NCBI GenBank assembly: GCA_020431405.1
Contig: JAGQIK010000095.1
Coordinates: 1-33,513 of the forward strand
Origin: Myxococcales bacterium
GTDB lineage: Bacteria > Myxococcota_A > Polyangia > GCA-2747355
Reading direction: 5' to 3'
Length of the DNA stretch: 33,513 nucleotides
Part shown: piece after piece, positions 16,083 through 23,920 of the stretch
Layout: every line of letters starts with the position of its first letter
Numbering within the stretch: position 1 is the first letter of the stretch
Translations under genes and position numbers: made by a program
Notes under the pieces: generated by a model
What the model saw: the letters and a program-made list of their open reading frames with translations, nothing else
Databases searched by the model: none
Told to the model about the DNA's origin: nothing

Positions 16083-16097
16083 TGAGAATCACTTGCA
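16083..16097. promoter_or_regulatory. Fur-box-like site upstream of feoAB
   Basis: TGAGAATCACTTGCA matches the 7-1-7 Fur inverted repeat TGATAAT-N-ATTATCA at 11 of 14 arm positions. It lies in the 107-base divergent gap, 35 bases before the feoAB start. Iron-responsive repression of an Fe(II) transporter by Fur is the standard arrangement in proteobacteria, which supports the call. Confidence 0.55.
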
Positions 16098-16132
16098 AGT
16101 CGCTCTCGCAAGGGCTACTGCTCCAGCAGGTG

Positions 16133-18667
16133 ATGAGTAGTCTCGACAAGCTGCGGCGCGGCGAGGCCGCCGAGGTCGTGGCCGTCGGCGGCGAAGCCGC
16201 CTTTCGCCAACGCCTGCTCGAGATGGGGCTGGCGCCCGGCGTGCGCGTGCGCCGCGGCGGGGACGCGCCGCTCGGCGATCCCATCGAGGTCGAGCTGCGC
16301 GGCTATCGCCTCACGCTGCGCCGCGCCGACGCCGCGCACGTCGACGTGCGCCCGCCGCCGCAGCTGCAACCCGCAGCGCCCGCGCGCGAGCGACGTCCCA
16401 CCGGACCGCAGCTGCCCGCGCCACAACCCACTTCACGCGCGCTGCCGCGCATCGCCCTCGCAGGCAATCCCAACACCGGCAAGTCGACGCTCTTCAACCG
16501 CCTCACCGGCGGCCGCGCGCGCGTCGGCAACTACCCCGGCACCACCATCGACGTCGCCCGCGGGCGGCTGCGTCTCGGCGAGCGCGAGGTCGAGCTCGTC
16601 GACATCCCTGGCGCCTACAGCCTCAACACGCGCTCGGGTGAAGAACAGATCGCGATGGACGCGCTGATCGGCCGCACCGATGACGGCCCACCAGACGTGA
16701 TCGTCGTGATGCTCTGCGCCACCGCGCTCGAGCGCAGCCTCTATCTGCTGCTGCAGATCCAGGAGCTGGCGCTGCCCACGCTGGCGGTGGTGAACATGCT
16801 CGACGAGGCCGAGCGCTCGGGCGTGCGCATCGACGTCGAGGCCATCTCGGCGCACTTCGGCGTGCCCGCCATCGGCGTCGTGGCGCGCAGCGGCCGCGGC
16901 TGCGACGAGATCGTGCCGCAGCTGGCGGCGCTGCTCGACACGCCGCCGCCGGCGCAGCCGTGGCACTGGTCGCCGCCGCAGTGGCTCGAAGGCGCCCTCG
17001 ACGAGCTCGCGCCGGTGGCCAGCTCGGTGCTGGCCAACGGAGACGACGGCGAGGTGCCCGACGAGCGCGGCCGCGCGCTGGCGCTGTGGTCGCTGATGAG
17101 CCTGCGCGACGGCGAAGACTCGCTGCGCGTACCGCCGTCGCTGCGAACCCGCGCCGCCGGCGTTCGCTCCGAGCTGAGCGAGCGCGGCCACGACGTCGAC
17201 CTCGAGGTCACGCGCGCGCGCTATCGACACATCGACGAGGACGCGCGCAGCTTCATCGAGCGCCCCGCCGACCGCGCCGCCGACGCTGCCGCCGAGCGCG
17301 AGCGCGCCGGCGACGACAGCGGCAGCGTCGAGAGCGACACGCCCACATCGCGCACCGAGCGCATCGACGCCGTGCTGACGCACCCCGTGGCCGGCCTGCT
17401 GGTCTTCCTCGGCATCATGGCGCTGCTCTTCACGGCGATCTTCGACTGGGTCGCGCCCGTGATGGACGGCATCGACGCCGGCTTCAACGCGCTCTCGGCC
17501 GCCGCGCTGGCCGCGCTCCCTGAGGGCTTCCTCTCCGAGCTCTTCGCCAAGGGCGTGCTCAAAGGCGTCGGCGCGGTGGTGGTGTTCCTGCCGCAGATCC
17601 TGCTGCTGTTGTTCCTGCTGGCCCTGATGGAGGGCTCGGGCTACATGGCGCGCGCCGCCTACATGATGGACCGCGTGATGCGCGCGCTGGGCCTCTCGGG
17701 CAAGGCCTTCGTGCCGATGATCTCGGGCTACGCCTGCGCGATCCCCGCGATCCTCGCCACGCGCACGCTGCCCACGCGGCGCGACCGGCTGCTGACGATG
17801 GCCGTGATCCCGCTGATGAGCTGCTCGGCCCGCCTGCCGGTCTACTCGCTGATCGTCGCCACGCTGCTGCCGGCGCAAAAGAAGCTGCTCGGGCCGCTGA
17901 GCGTGGGCGCCGCGACGATGATGGGCGTCTACATCATCTCGACGATCCTCGCGCTGGTGGTCGCCGGCGTGCTCGGCAAGACGCTGCTCAAGGGACGCCA
18001 GCCACCGCTGCTGCTCGAGCTGCCGCCCTATCGTCTGCCTTCGCTGCGCGCGGTGGCCAGCGCGCTGTGGCAGAAGACGCGCGCCTTCTTGCGCACCGCT
18101 GGCACGGTGATCGTCATCGCCAGCTGCGTGCTGTGGGCGCTGCTCGCCTACCCCAAAGACGTCAAGCTCTCGCGCGACTACAAGGGCGCCATCGCCGCGG
18201 CCAAGCGCCGCGGCAACAAGGAGGCCGCCAAGCATCTCGCCGACGCGGCGCAAGCCGAGCGCACCGCGCAGAGCTACGCTGGCCGGCTGGGCCACGCCAT
18301 CGAGCCGGTGATCAAGCCGCTGGGCTTCGACTGGCAGATCGGCGTCGGCCTCATCGGCGCATTCGCCGCGCGCGAGGTCTTCGTCGCCACCATGGGCCTT
18401 GTCTACGGTGCCGGCGGCGAGGTCGACGAGAAGTCACCCACGCTGCGCCAGGCGATCAAACGTCAGCGCCGCTACACGCCGCTTGTGGCGATCTCGCTGA
18501 TCGTCTTCTTCATGGTCGCCATGCAGTGCGTCTCCACGCTCGCGATCATCCGCCAGGAGTCGGGCGGCTGGCGTTGGCCCCTGTTTACGCTCGCTTACCT
18601 CAGCGGCCTGGCCTACTTGCTGTCGTTTCTGACGTTCCAGATCGGTCGCGCGCTCGGCTTTTCGTAA
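16133..18667 (+). CDS. feoB: FeoA-FeoB fusion, ferrous iron transporter
   Basis: A fused Fe(II) uptake protein of 844 residues. Residues 1-75 are a FeoA/SH3-like domain (LRRGEAAEVVAVGG...RLLEMGLAPGVRV). A Pro-rich linker (about 74-104) follows, then the FeoB G domain. The G domain has G1 GNPNTGKS (111-118), G2 NYPGTT, G3 DIPGAYSL and G4 NMLDEA. An acidic spacer with SESDTPTSRTERID precedes the membrane part. The membrane domain carries the Gate/core motifs GYACAIPAILATRT and MSCSARLPVY. FeoA is usually a separate gene, so the fusion is notable. ATG 16133 starts directly at the FeoA domain; the preceding codon is also a possible GTG start. A Fur-like box lies upstream, supporting iron control. 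Confidence 0.95.
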   Translation: MSSLDKLRRGEAAEVVAVGGEAAFRQRLLEMGLAPGVRVRRGGDAPLGDPIEVELRGYRLTLRRADAAHVDVRPPPQLQPAAPARERRPTGPQLPAPQPTSRALPRIALAGNPNTGKSTLFNRLTGGRARVGNYPGTTIDVARGRLRLGEREVELVDIPGAYSLNTRSGEEQIAMDALIGRTDDGPPDVIVVMLCATALERSLYLLLQIQELALPTLAVVNMLDEAERSGVRIDVEAISAHFGVPAIGVVARSGRGCDEIVPQLAALLDTPPPAQPWHWSPPQWLEGALDELAPVASSVLANGDDGEVPDERGRALALWSLMSLRDGEDSLRVPPSLRTRAAGVRSELSERGHDVDLEVTRARYRHIDEDARSFIERPADRAADAAAERERAGDDSGSVESDTPTSRTERIDAVLTHPVAGLLVFLGIMALLFTAIFDWVAPVMDGIDAGFNALSAAALAALPEGFLSELFAKGVLKGVGAVVVFLPQILLLLFLLALMEGSGYMARAAYMMDRVMRALGLSGKAFVPMISGYACAIPAILATRTLPTRRDRLLTMAVIPLMSCSARLPVYSLIVATLLPAQKKLLGPLSVGAATMMGVYIISTILALVVAGVLGKTLLKGRQPPLLLELPPYRLPSLRAVASALWQKTRAFLRTAGTVIVIASCVLWALLAYPKDVKLSRDYKGAIAAAKRRGNKEAAKHLADAAQAERTAQSYAGRLGHAIEPVIKPLGFDWQIGVGLIGAFAAREVFVATMGLVYGAGGEVDEKSPTLRQAIKRQRRYTPLVAISLIVFFMVAMQCVSTLAIIRQESGGWRWPLFTLAYLSGLAYLLSFLTFQIGRALGFS

Positions 18668-18694
18668 GCTGCCGACTGTATTAGTCTCCTCGGC

Positions 18695-20635
18695 ATGGCT
18701 CATCGGCAGATCCGTTGCCCCAACTGCGGTGGCGACCTCAAGCTGGCCAACCCCGGCATCACGCAGATCGTCTGCCACTACTGCAAGACGGTGGTGTACT
18801 GGGGCGAGGACCAGGTGCTCCAAACCGGCACGCAGTCGATCCTGCCCGAAGGCGACACGCGGCTTTACATGCACGCCACCGGCAGGCTCGATGGCCGCGA
18901 CTTCGAGGTCGTCGGCCACGTGCGCTACGACTACGGCCGCGGCTCGTGGGACGAGTGGTACCTGCAGATGGGCGACGGCGGCGTGGCGTGGCTCGCCGAG
19001 GACGAACGCAAGCTGACCCACGACATGGCGACCAACGCCGGCGGCGTGCTGCCTTACTCGCAGCTGCAAGTCGGCGCGCAGGTGATGATCGGCCACCCCG
19101 AGAAGGTGCCCTACACCGTACGCGAGCTCGGCGTGGCGACCTGCATCGGCGGCGAGGGGCAGACGCCGTTTACGATCTTGCCCGGCGAGCAGTACCCCTA
19201 CGCCAATCTCGCCAGCTACGACGGACAGCACTCGGCCACGCTCGAGTACGACAACGACGACGGCACGGCGACGGCGTTTGTCGGACGGCCGCTCGACCAC
19301 TCGCAGCTGCAGCTCGACGAGGAGCGACCGGCTGCGGCCGTCAGCTCGCACGCCGGCCAGTCGATCACGTGCAAGAACTGCAACGCGGCGGTGGAGGTCA
19401 GCGGCGCGCGCACCGTGCAGACCAAGGTCTGCGACTACTGCGGGGCGCAGCTCGACCTGACCGGCGCCGAAGCGCAGGTGATGGGCGTCAACCCGGTCAA
19501 CTTCGACCACGGGTTGATCTTCGAGATCGGCGCCAAGGCGACGCTGCGCGGCAAGCCCTACGAGGTCGCAGGGCGCATGCTCTACATCGATCCCGAGGGC
19601 TATCGCGCGCGCGAGTACCTGCTGTGGAACGCCGAGGCGGGCTATCTATGGCTCGCCGAGGAGAACGGCCACTACGTCATCAACGAGCCGACGCAGATGG
19701 CGCCCAAGGTCGACCCGATGCGCCTCGGCCCGAAGACGCCGGTGATGATCGGGGCGCAGCGCTTCATGATGTACGAGGCTGGCAGCAGCCGCCTGCAGTA
19801 CGTCGACGGCGCGCTGCCGTGGCTCGCGCGCGTCGGCGACAACTTCGGCTATGCCGACCTCATCGCGCCGCCCAAGATGTTCGGCGTCGAGACCGACGGC
19901 AACGAGGTCGAGTACTTCATGGGGCATTACGTGCCCCACACCGAGGTCTGGGCGGCGTTCAGCAAGCAAGGCGTGCCGCCCAAGCCCATCGGCGTGCACC
20001 CGGCGCAGCCCTACGTGCGCGGCACGGTGACCAAGCTGCTGATGCTGTTCGGGCTGATCTTCGCGCTGGTCAACCTGGCGCTGCTGATCTGGGCGGCGTC
20101 CAAGTCACCCACCCGCGTCTACTCGCAGACCTTCTCGTCGTCCGAATACCTGCAGGAGACCAACGGCAACAAGTTCAAGATCGGCGATCAGGGCAAGGTG
20201 ATGGCGATGAAGGTGCGCGCGCCACTCTCCAACTCGTGGCTCTACGTCCAGATCGCCCTGGTCAGCGCCGCCAAGAACATCGCCGTCACCGAGGTCGACG
20301 CCGAGCTGTCGTACTACTACGGCTACTCGGGCGGCGAGAGCTGGTCCGAAGGCAGCCGCACCAGCACGGTCTACTTCAAGGCGCCGCCGGCCGGTGAGTA
20401 CTACGTCGTGCTCAAGGGCCAGGGCGGCAGCGGCAACTACAAGGGGCCGCCGCGCGGCGAGCCGATGCGCATCAGGCTCTACCAGGGCGACGTGCTGCTG
20501 CGCTACTTCGCCATCATGCTGGTCTTCTGCCTGCTGGTGCCGATCATCGCCTGGCGCCGCAAGAAGTCCTTCAACCGCCGTCGCTGGGCGCCCGTCATGG
20601 GCGGCGACGATGATGACGACGATGACTGGGATTAG
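18695..20635 (+). CDS. DUF4178 protein with two zinc ribbons and two membrane segments
   Basis: A 646-residue protein with a duplicated architecture. A first zinc ribbon (Cys8/11/27/30) is followed by a DUF4178-like domain (about 45-190). A second ribbon (CKNC...CDYC, about 228-256) is followed by a second DUF4178-like domain (about 265-405). A membrane segment (TKLLMLFGLIFALVNLALL, about 446-464) precedes a beta-rich extracytoplasmic region (about 480-600). A second membrane helix (YFAIMLVFCLLVPIIAW) then leads to an Asp-rich tail. DUF4178 proteins are often encoded beside membrane-linked spermidine-synthase-like enzymes, as here, but their role is unknown. The gene starts 27 bases after feoAB. 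Confidence 0.85.
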   Translation: MAHRQIRCPNCGGDLKLANPGITQIVCHYCKTVVYWGEDQVLQTGTQSILPEGDTRLYMHATGRLDGRDFEVVGHVRYDYGRGSWDEWYLQMGDGGVAWLAEDERKLTHDMATNAGGVLPYSQLQVGAQVMIGHPEKVPYTVRELGVATCIGGEGQTPFTILPGEQYPYANLASYDGQHSATLEYDNDDGTATAFVGRPLDHSQLQLDEERPAAAVSSHAGQSITCKNCNAAVEVSGARTVQTKVCDYCGAQLDLTGAEAQVMGVNPVNFDHGLIFEIGAKATLRGKPYEVAGRMLYIDPEGYRAREYLLWNAEAGYLWLAEENGHYVINEPTQMAPKVDPMRLGPKTPVMIGAQRFMMYEAGSSRLQYVDGALPWLARVGDNFGYADLIAPPKMFGVETDGNEVEYFMGHYVPHTEVWAAFSKQGVPPKPIGVHPAQPYVRGTVTKLLMLFGLIFALVNLALLIWAASKSPTRVYSQTFSSSEYLQETNGNKFKIGDQGKVMAMKVRAPLSNSWLYVQIALVSAAKNIAVTEVDAELSYYYGYSGGESWSEGSRTSTVYFKAPPAGEYYVVLKGQGGSGNYKGPPRGEPMRIRLYQGDVLLRYFAIMLVFCLLVPIIAWRRKKSFNRRRWAPVMGGDDDDDDDWD

Positions 20636-20676
20636 ACGATGATGCCGACGACCGCGAACAACGATAAGGTAGTGCC

Positions 20677-20895
20677 ATGCGCTGGGTAGGTTTCATCATC
20701 ATGATGGCGGTCTTCGTCTGCGGCACCGGCGGCGCGCTGCTCGCGTCGGCGGGCGGCTGGGGTCTGCCCGGCGAGCTCGACGAGCCGATCAGCATCCGCC
20801 AGGGCTCGAGCGGCCCCTACGGCCGTCGCGGCGGCGTGTTCATCTACTTCGGCGCACGGCGACACTACGGTGGCGGCTACGGCCACGGAAAGTAG
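20677..20895 (+). CDS. small exported or membrane protein in the aminopropyltransferase operon
   Basis: A 72-residue protein with an N-terminal hydrophobic segment (VGFIIMMAVFVCGTGGALLAS, about residues 4-24, too long to be chance) and a Gly/Tyr/His-rich tail (YGGGYGHGK). AAGG lies seven bases before the ATG. It sits between the DUF4178 gene and the aminopropyltransferase gene and overlaps the latter by 26 bases. The layout suggests a subunit or accessory of that system. I recognise no named family. Confidence 0.6.
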   Translation: MRWVGFIIMMAVFVCGTGGALLASAGGWGLPGELDEPISIRQGSSGPYGRRGGVFIYFGARRHYGGGYGHGK

Positions 20896-22597
20896 CCCCT
20901 CCGCCGCAGCCGAGGAGCGCTCCGAAGCGCGCGAGGGCGAAGCCCAAGCCGCCGCCGGCGCCGACGCCGGTGCAAAGGCGAAGGCGAGCACCAACGCGAG
21001 CGATGCGAGCGCCGCGCCGCCCACCGATCTGCCCGAGCGCATCCGCGGCAGCGGACCGCTGCTGCTCGCCAGCGTCTTCGTCATCGCCGTCTGCGGGCTC
21101 GTCTACGAGCTGCTAGCCGGCACCCTCTCGTCCTATCTGCTCGGCAGCTCGGTCACCCAGTTCTCGCTGGTGATCGGCATCTTCCTCTCGGCGATGGGCA
21201 TCGGCAGCTTCCTGTCGCGCTTCGTACGCCGCGAGCTGACGCGCACGTTCCTGATCGTCGAGATCCTGATCGGGCTGGTGGGCGGCTTCTCGGCGCTGAC
21301 GCTGTTTACGGCCTTCGCCACCATCGGCGGCTACAAGGTGCTGCTGATCTCGTTCTCGGTGGTCATCGGCACGCTGGTGGGCCTCGAGATCCCGCTGCTG
21401 ATCCGCATCATGCGCGGACAGCTGAGCCTGCGCACGGTGGCCTCCAACGTGCTCGCGGTCGACTACATCGGCGCGCTGGCCGCCTCGCTGCTGTTTCCGC
21501 TGCTGCTGGTGCCGTACCTCGGCCTGGTGCGCACCGGCTTTCTGTTCGGGCTGCTCAACGTCATCGTCGCGCTGTTCGGCTTGCACGTGCTCGGCCGCAA
21601 GGTGCGTGGCGCGGCGAGCCTGCGGCTGAGCGCCGGCTTCGTCGGCGTGCTGATGATCGCGGGGCTGATCTCGGCCGGCTTCACCACGCGCTGGCTCGAA
21701 GACATGCTCTACGACGACGAGATCGTCTACGCCAAGACCACGCCGTTTCAGCGGCTGATCATCACGCGCTGGCGCGGTGACTTTCGGCTCTTCATCAACG
21801 GCAACATCCAGTTCTCGACCGTCGACGAGTACCGCTACCACGAGTCGCTGGTGCATCCGGTGATGGGCCTTTCGCGCACGCCGCGCAACGTGCTGATGCT
21901 CGGCGGCGGCGACGGCATGGCGGCGCGCGAGGTCTTCAAGCATCGCGGCGTCGAGTCGCTCACGCTGGTCGACCTCGACCCCGCCATGACGCGCATCTTC
22001 CGCGACATCGAACCGCTGGCGCGCCTCAACAAGCGCGCGCTCCACGACAAGCGCCTGCACATCGTCAACACCGACGCGATGAAGTTTCTCGAGCGCGACA
22101 ACAAGCGCTACGACGTGATCATCATCGACCTGCCCGACCCCAACAACGAGGCGCTGGGCAAGCTCTACTCGCGCTCGTTCTATCGGCTGGTGGCCAAACA
22201 CCTGGCCCCCACCGGCGTGATGGTTACTCAGGCCACGTCGCCCTACTACGCCACCAACGCCTTCTGGTGCATCAACAACACCATCGCCGACTCGAGCATC
22301 TCGTCGGCGGGCGGCAAGCTGCAAGCGCTGCCCTACCACGCCAACGTGCCGTCGTTCGGCGACTGGGGCTTCGTGCTGGCCTCGTTTCGCCCGCTGCGCG
22401 CCGGCGACATCAAGCTCGACCCCAAAGCGCTCGGCACGCGCTACCTCACGCGCCCGCAGCTCGACGCGCTGTTCGTCTTCGCCAAGGACATCGGCCCGCG
22501 GCCAACGCCCATCAACCGCCTCGACAACCAGGTGCTGTTGAGGCTCTACGAGCGCGGCTACCAGCGCTTCAACGGGCAGGGCAAACAGAAGAAGTAG
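20870..22597 (+). CDS. membrane-embedded spermidine-synthase-like aminopropyltransferase
   Basis: A 575-residue protein. An Ala/Glu-rich cytoplasmic tail (1-60) is followed by about seven membrane segments (about 64-275). The polyamine synthase domain then starts YDDEIVYAKTTPFQRLIIT. It has the substrate signature LFINGNIQFSTVDEYRYHE (about 307-325), the decarboxylated-AdoMet-binding GGGDG (345-349) and the catalytic Asp region DLPDP (420-424). It probably transfers aminopropyl groups or a related moiety at the membrane. Membrane-fused homologues have unproven substrates. The only sensible start is the GTG at 20870, inside the end of the small upstream gene, which implies translational coupling. 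Confidence 0.88.
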   Translation: MAATATESSPSAAAEERSEAREGEAQAAAGADAGAKAKASTNASDASAAPPTDLPERIRGSGPLLLASVFVIAVCGLVYELLAGTLSSYLLGSSVTQFSLVIGIFLSAMGIGSFLSRFVRRELTRTFLIVEILIGLVGGFSALTLFTAFATIGGYKVLLISFSVVIGTLVGLEIPLLIRIMRGQLSLRTVASNVLAVDYIGALAASLLFPLLLVPYLGLVRTGFLFGLLNVIVALFGLHVLGRKVRGAASLRLSAGFVGVLMIAGLISAGFTTRWLEDMLYDDEIVYAKTTPFQRLIITRWRGDFRLFINGNIQFSTVDEYRYHESLVHPVMGLSRTPRNVLMLGGGDGMAAREVFKHRGVESLTLVDLDPAMTRIFRDIEPLARLNKRALHDKRLHIVNTDAMKFLERDNKRYDVIIIDLPDPNNEALGKLYSRSFYRLVAKHLAPTGVMVTQATSPYYATNAFWCINNTIADSSISSAGGKLQALPYHANVPSFGDWGFVLASFRPLRAGDIKLDPKALGTRYLTRPQLDALFVFAKDIGPRPTPINRLDNQVLLRLYERGYQRFNGQGKQKK

Positions 22598-22632
22598 CGG
22601 CGAAAAAAGACGCTCGTGTTTCAGCAATGTGA
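22592..22632 (+). repeat. intergenic ~40-bp direct repeat, copy A
   Basis: AAGTAGCGGCGAAAAAAG continues into CGCTCGTGTTTCAGCAATG. It is about 85-90% identical by eye to 23761-23799, with one 2-base gap. The 22-base core (22611-22632 versus 23778-23799) matches at 20 of 22 positions. Copy A includes the stop codon of the aminopropyltransferase gene and part of the terminator of the convergent gene. Confidence 0.75.
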
Positions 22633-22641
22633 TCGCGTCTT
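22603..22641 (-). terminator. intrinsic terminator of the ARPP-1-like gene
   Basis: On the minus strand AAGACGC (22641-22635) pairs with GCGTCTT (22613-22607) around a 21-base loop. It runs directly into a T tract (six A on the plus strand, 22603-22608). It lies 22 bases after the stop of the minus-strand gene, as expected for a Rho-independent terminator, though the loop is long. Confidence 0.5.
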
Positions 22642-22663
22642 CGGCGTCTGATCGGCGTGGGCG

Positions 22664-23662
22664 TCAGTGTGCGTAGATCGTCTCGCGCAGCGTCTTGCCC
22701 GTCTTGCGGTCCTTGCTGACGCTGTCGCTGACGCTGTCGCCATCGAAGTCGACGTTGCTCGTGCGCTTGCCGTTGTAGCGCCGGCGCTTGCGCTGCTTGC
22801 GACTGGCGCGCGCCTGGTTGACGAAGTTGCCTGCCTTGGCGGCGTCGAGCGCAGGCGCGTTGGCGACGCGTTTGTGACCGAGCGCCTCGAGGATGTAGGC
22901 CGACATCAGCTTGGCGCGCAGAGCGCGAAACAGCAGCGGATTGCCGAAGATGTCAGCGACGCGCACCTTTCCGTTGATGGCGAAGACGACGCCCGCGATC
23001 TTCATGTCGCGCGGCAGCTTGGCCAGCAGCTTCTCGCGGTAGGGCGCGATCCTTCCGCGCACCTTGGCGTTTTGGATCGTGCGACGGTACGTGCTCGTCG
23101 CGTTGGTGGTCTTTTGCTCGGCGTTCTTGCGCGCGACCTCGGCCCAGACCTGGCGCTGCGAGGCCTTCATCGCCGCGAGGCGCAGCTTGACGTGGGCGAT
23201 GGCGCCACCTGCGCCGAACTTCATCTTCTGACCACGCCAGCGCCCTTGTTCGACGCAGAACACGCCGACCTTTGTCCAGCGCCTGTCGTTGTCGATGACG
23301 GTATCGCGCGAGATGATGCGGTCCTGTTTGCCGCCGAGGATCATCTCGCCGCCGAGCAGATATGCCGGCCGCGGGCCCGTGTTCCTGACCTCGACGAAGG
23401 CCACGCGCGCGCGACCGGCGTTGCCGTCGAGCTCGCGCACAGCCAGCGTCTGCATTCTGACGCCCTGCTCGAGCAGCGTGTAGCGCTGAAAGGGCCCGCG
23501 CGCGCGCGTGCCCACCGGCACGACCGTCATGTTGTAGTAGCGGATCGCCTTGCCGAAGATCAGCTGGTCGCTCTTGTTGCCTTTGACGGAGCCGCGCGCC
23601 CAGCTGTAGGCGCACGTGAGCACCATCGTGCTGCCTGCGAGCAGCGCGAGCACACGTCGCAT
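22664..23662 (-). CDS. exported ARPP-1 (DUF6569)-like protein
   Basis: A 332-residue protein with an N-terminal signal peptide (VLALLAGSTMVLTCAYSWA, likely cut near residue 22). The region AVRELDGNAGRARVAFVEV...RPAYLLGGEMILGGKQDRII (about 80-120) resembles the ARG/PhyH-associated ARPP-1 family. In that family a VxN...G(E/D)xLxGGKQ(N/D)R motif is typical; this family call is from memory. The C-terminal part is basic and ends with an Asp/Ser-rich DFDGDSVSDSVS stretch. The function is unknown. AAGGA lies seven bases before the ATG. It is divergent from the Ppx/GppA-like gene and convergent with the aminopropyltransferase gene. The gene plus its promoter is bracketed by two copies of a ~40-bp repeat. 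Confidence 0.72.
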   Translation of the reverse strand: MRRVLALLAGSTMVLTCAYSWARGSVKGNKSDQLIFGKAIRYYNMTVVPVGTRARGPFQRYTLLEQGVRMQTLAVRELDGNAGRARVAFVEVRNTGPRPAYLLGGEMILGGKQDRIISRDTVIDNDRRWTKVGVFCVEQGRWRGQKMKFGAGGAIAHVKLRLAAMKASQRQVWAEVARKNAEQKTTNATSTYRRTIQNAKVRGRIAPYREKLLAKLPRDMKIAGVVFAINGKVRVADIFGNPLLFRALRAKLMSAYILEALGHKRVANAPALDAAKAGNFVNQARASRKQRKRRRYNGKRTSNVDFDGDSVSDSVSKDRKTGKTLRETIYAH

Positions 23663-23760
23663 GGTCCCATCCTTTCGTGGTCTTGACGTTCAACGCGCTA
23701 GACTCGGCGGCGGTCTTTTTTTGTGCGGAAGGAATTCTCGCGAGCCGCGTACGGCGCCAA

Positions 23761-23799
23761 AAGTAGCAGCGAGAAAACGCTCTTGTTTCAGCGATGTGA
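23761..23799 (+). repeat. intergenic ~40-bp direct repeat, copy B
   Basis: The second copy of the element at 22592-22632, in the same orientation, lies 99 bases upstream of the ARPP-1-like gene. It carries the same terminator-like half (GCGTTTTC on the minus strand), although no minus-strand gene ends here. This suggests a duplicated or stranded gene-end sequence. Confidence 0.7.
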
Positions 23800-23920
23800 C
23801 AGCGCAGAAACGCGTTCCAACCTTTGTAGCCGGCGGCAGATTGGCCTTCCGGCGCGCCTTCGCTAAGCCCCCGAGATCGAGCCCGGCAAGCTAGCACGGT
23901 CATTGCTAACAACGGCGGCC

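Noticed and set aside
16433-18295. A 620-codon minus-strand open frame across feoAB
   Set aside because: Low-complexity His/Arg/Ala-rich shadow of a gene with complete FeoA, G-domain and membrane motifs.
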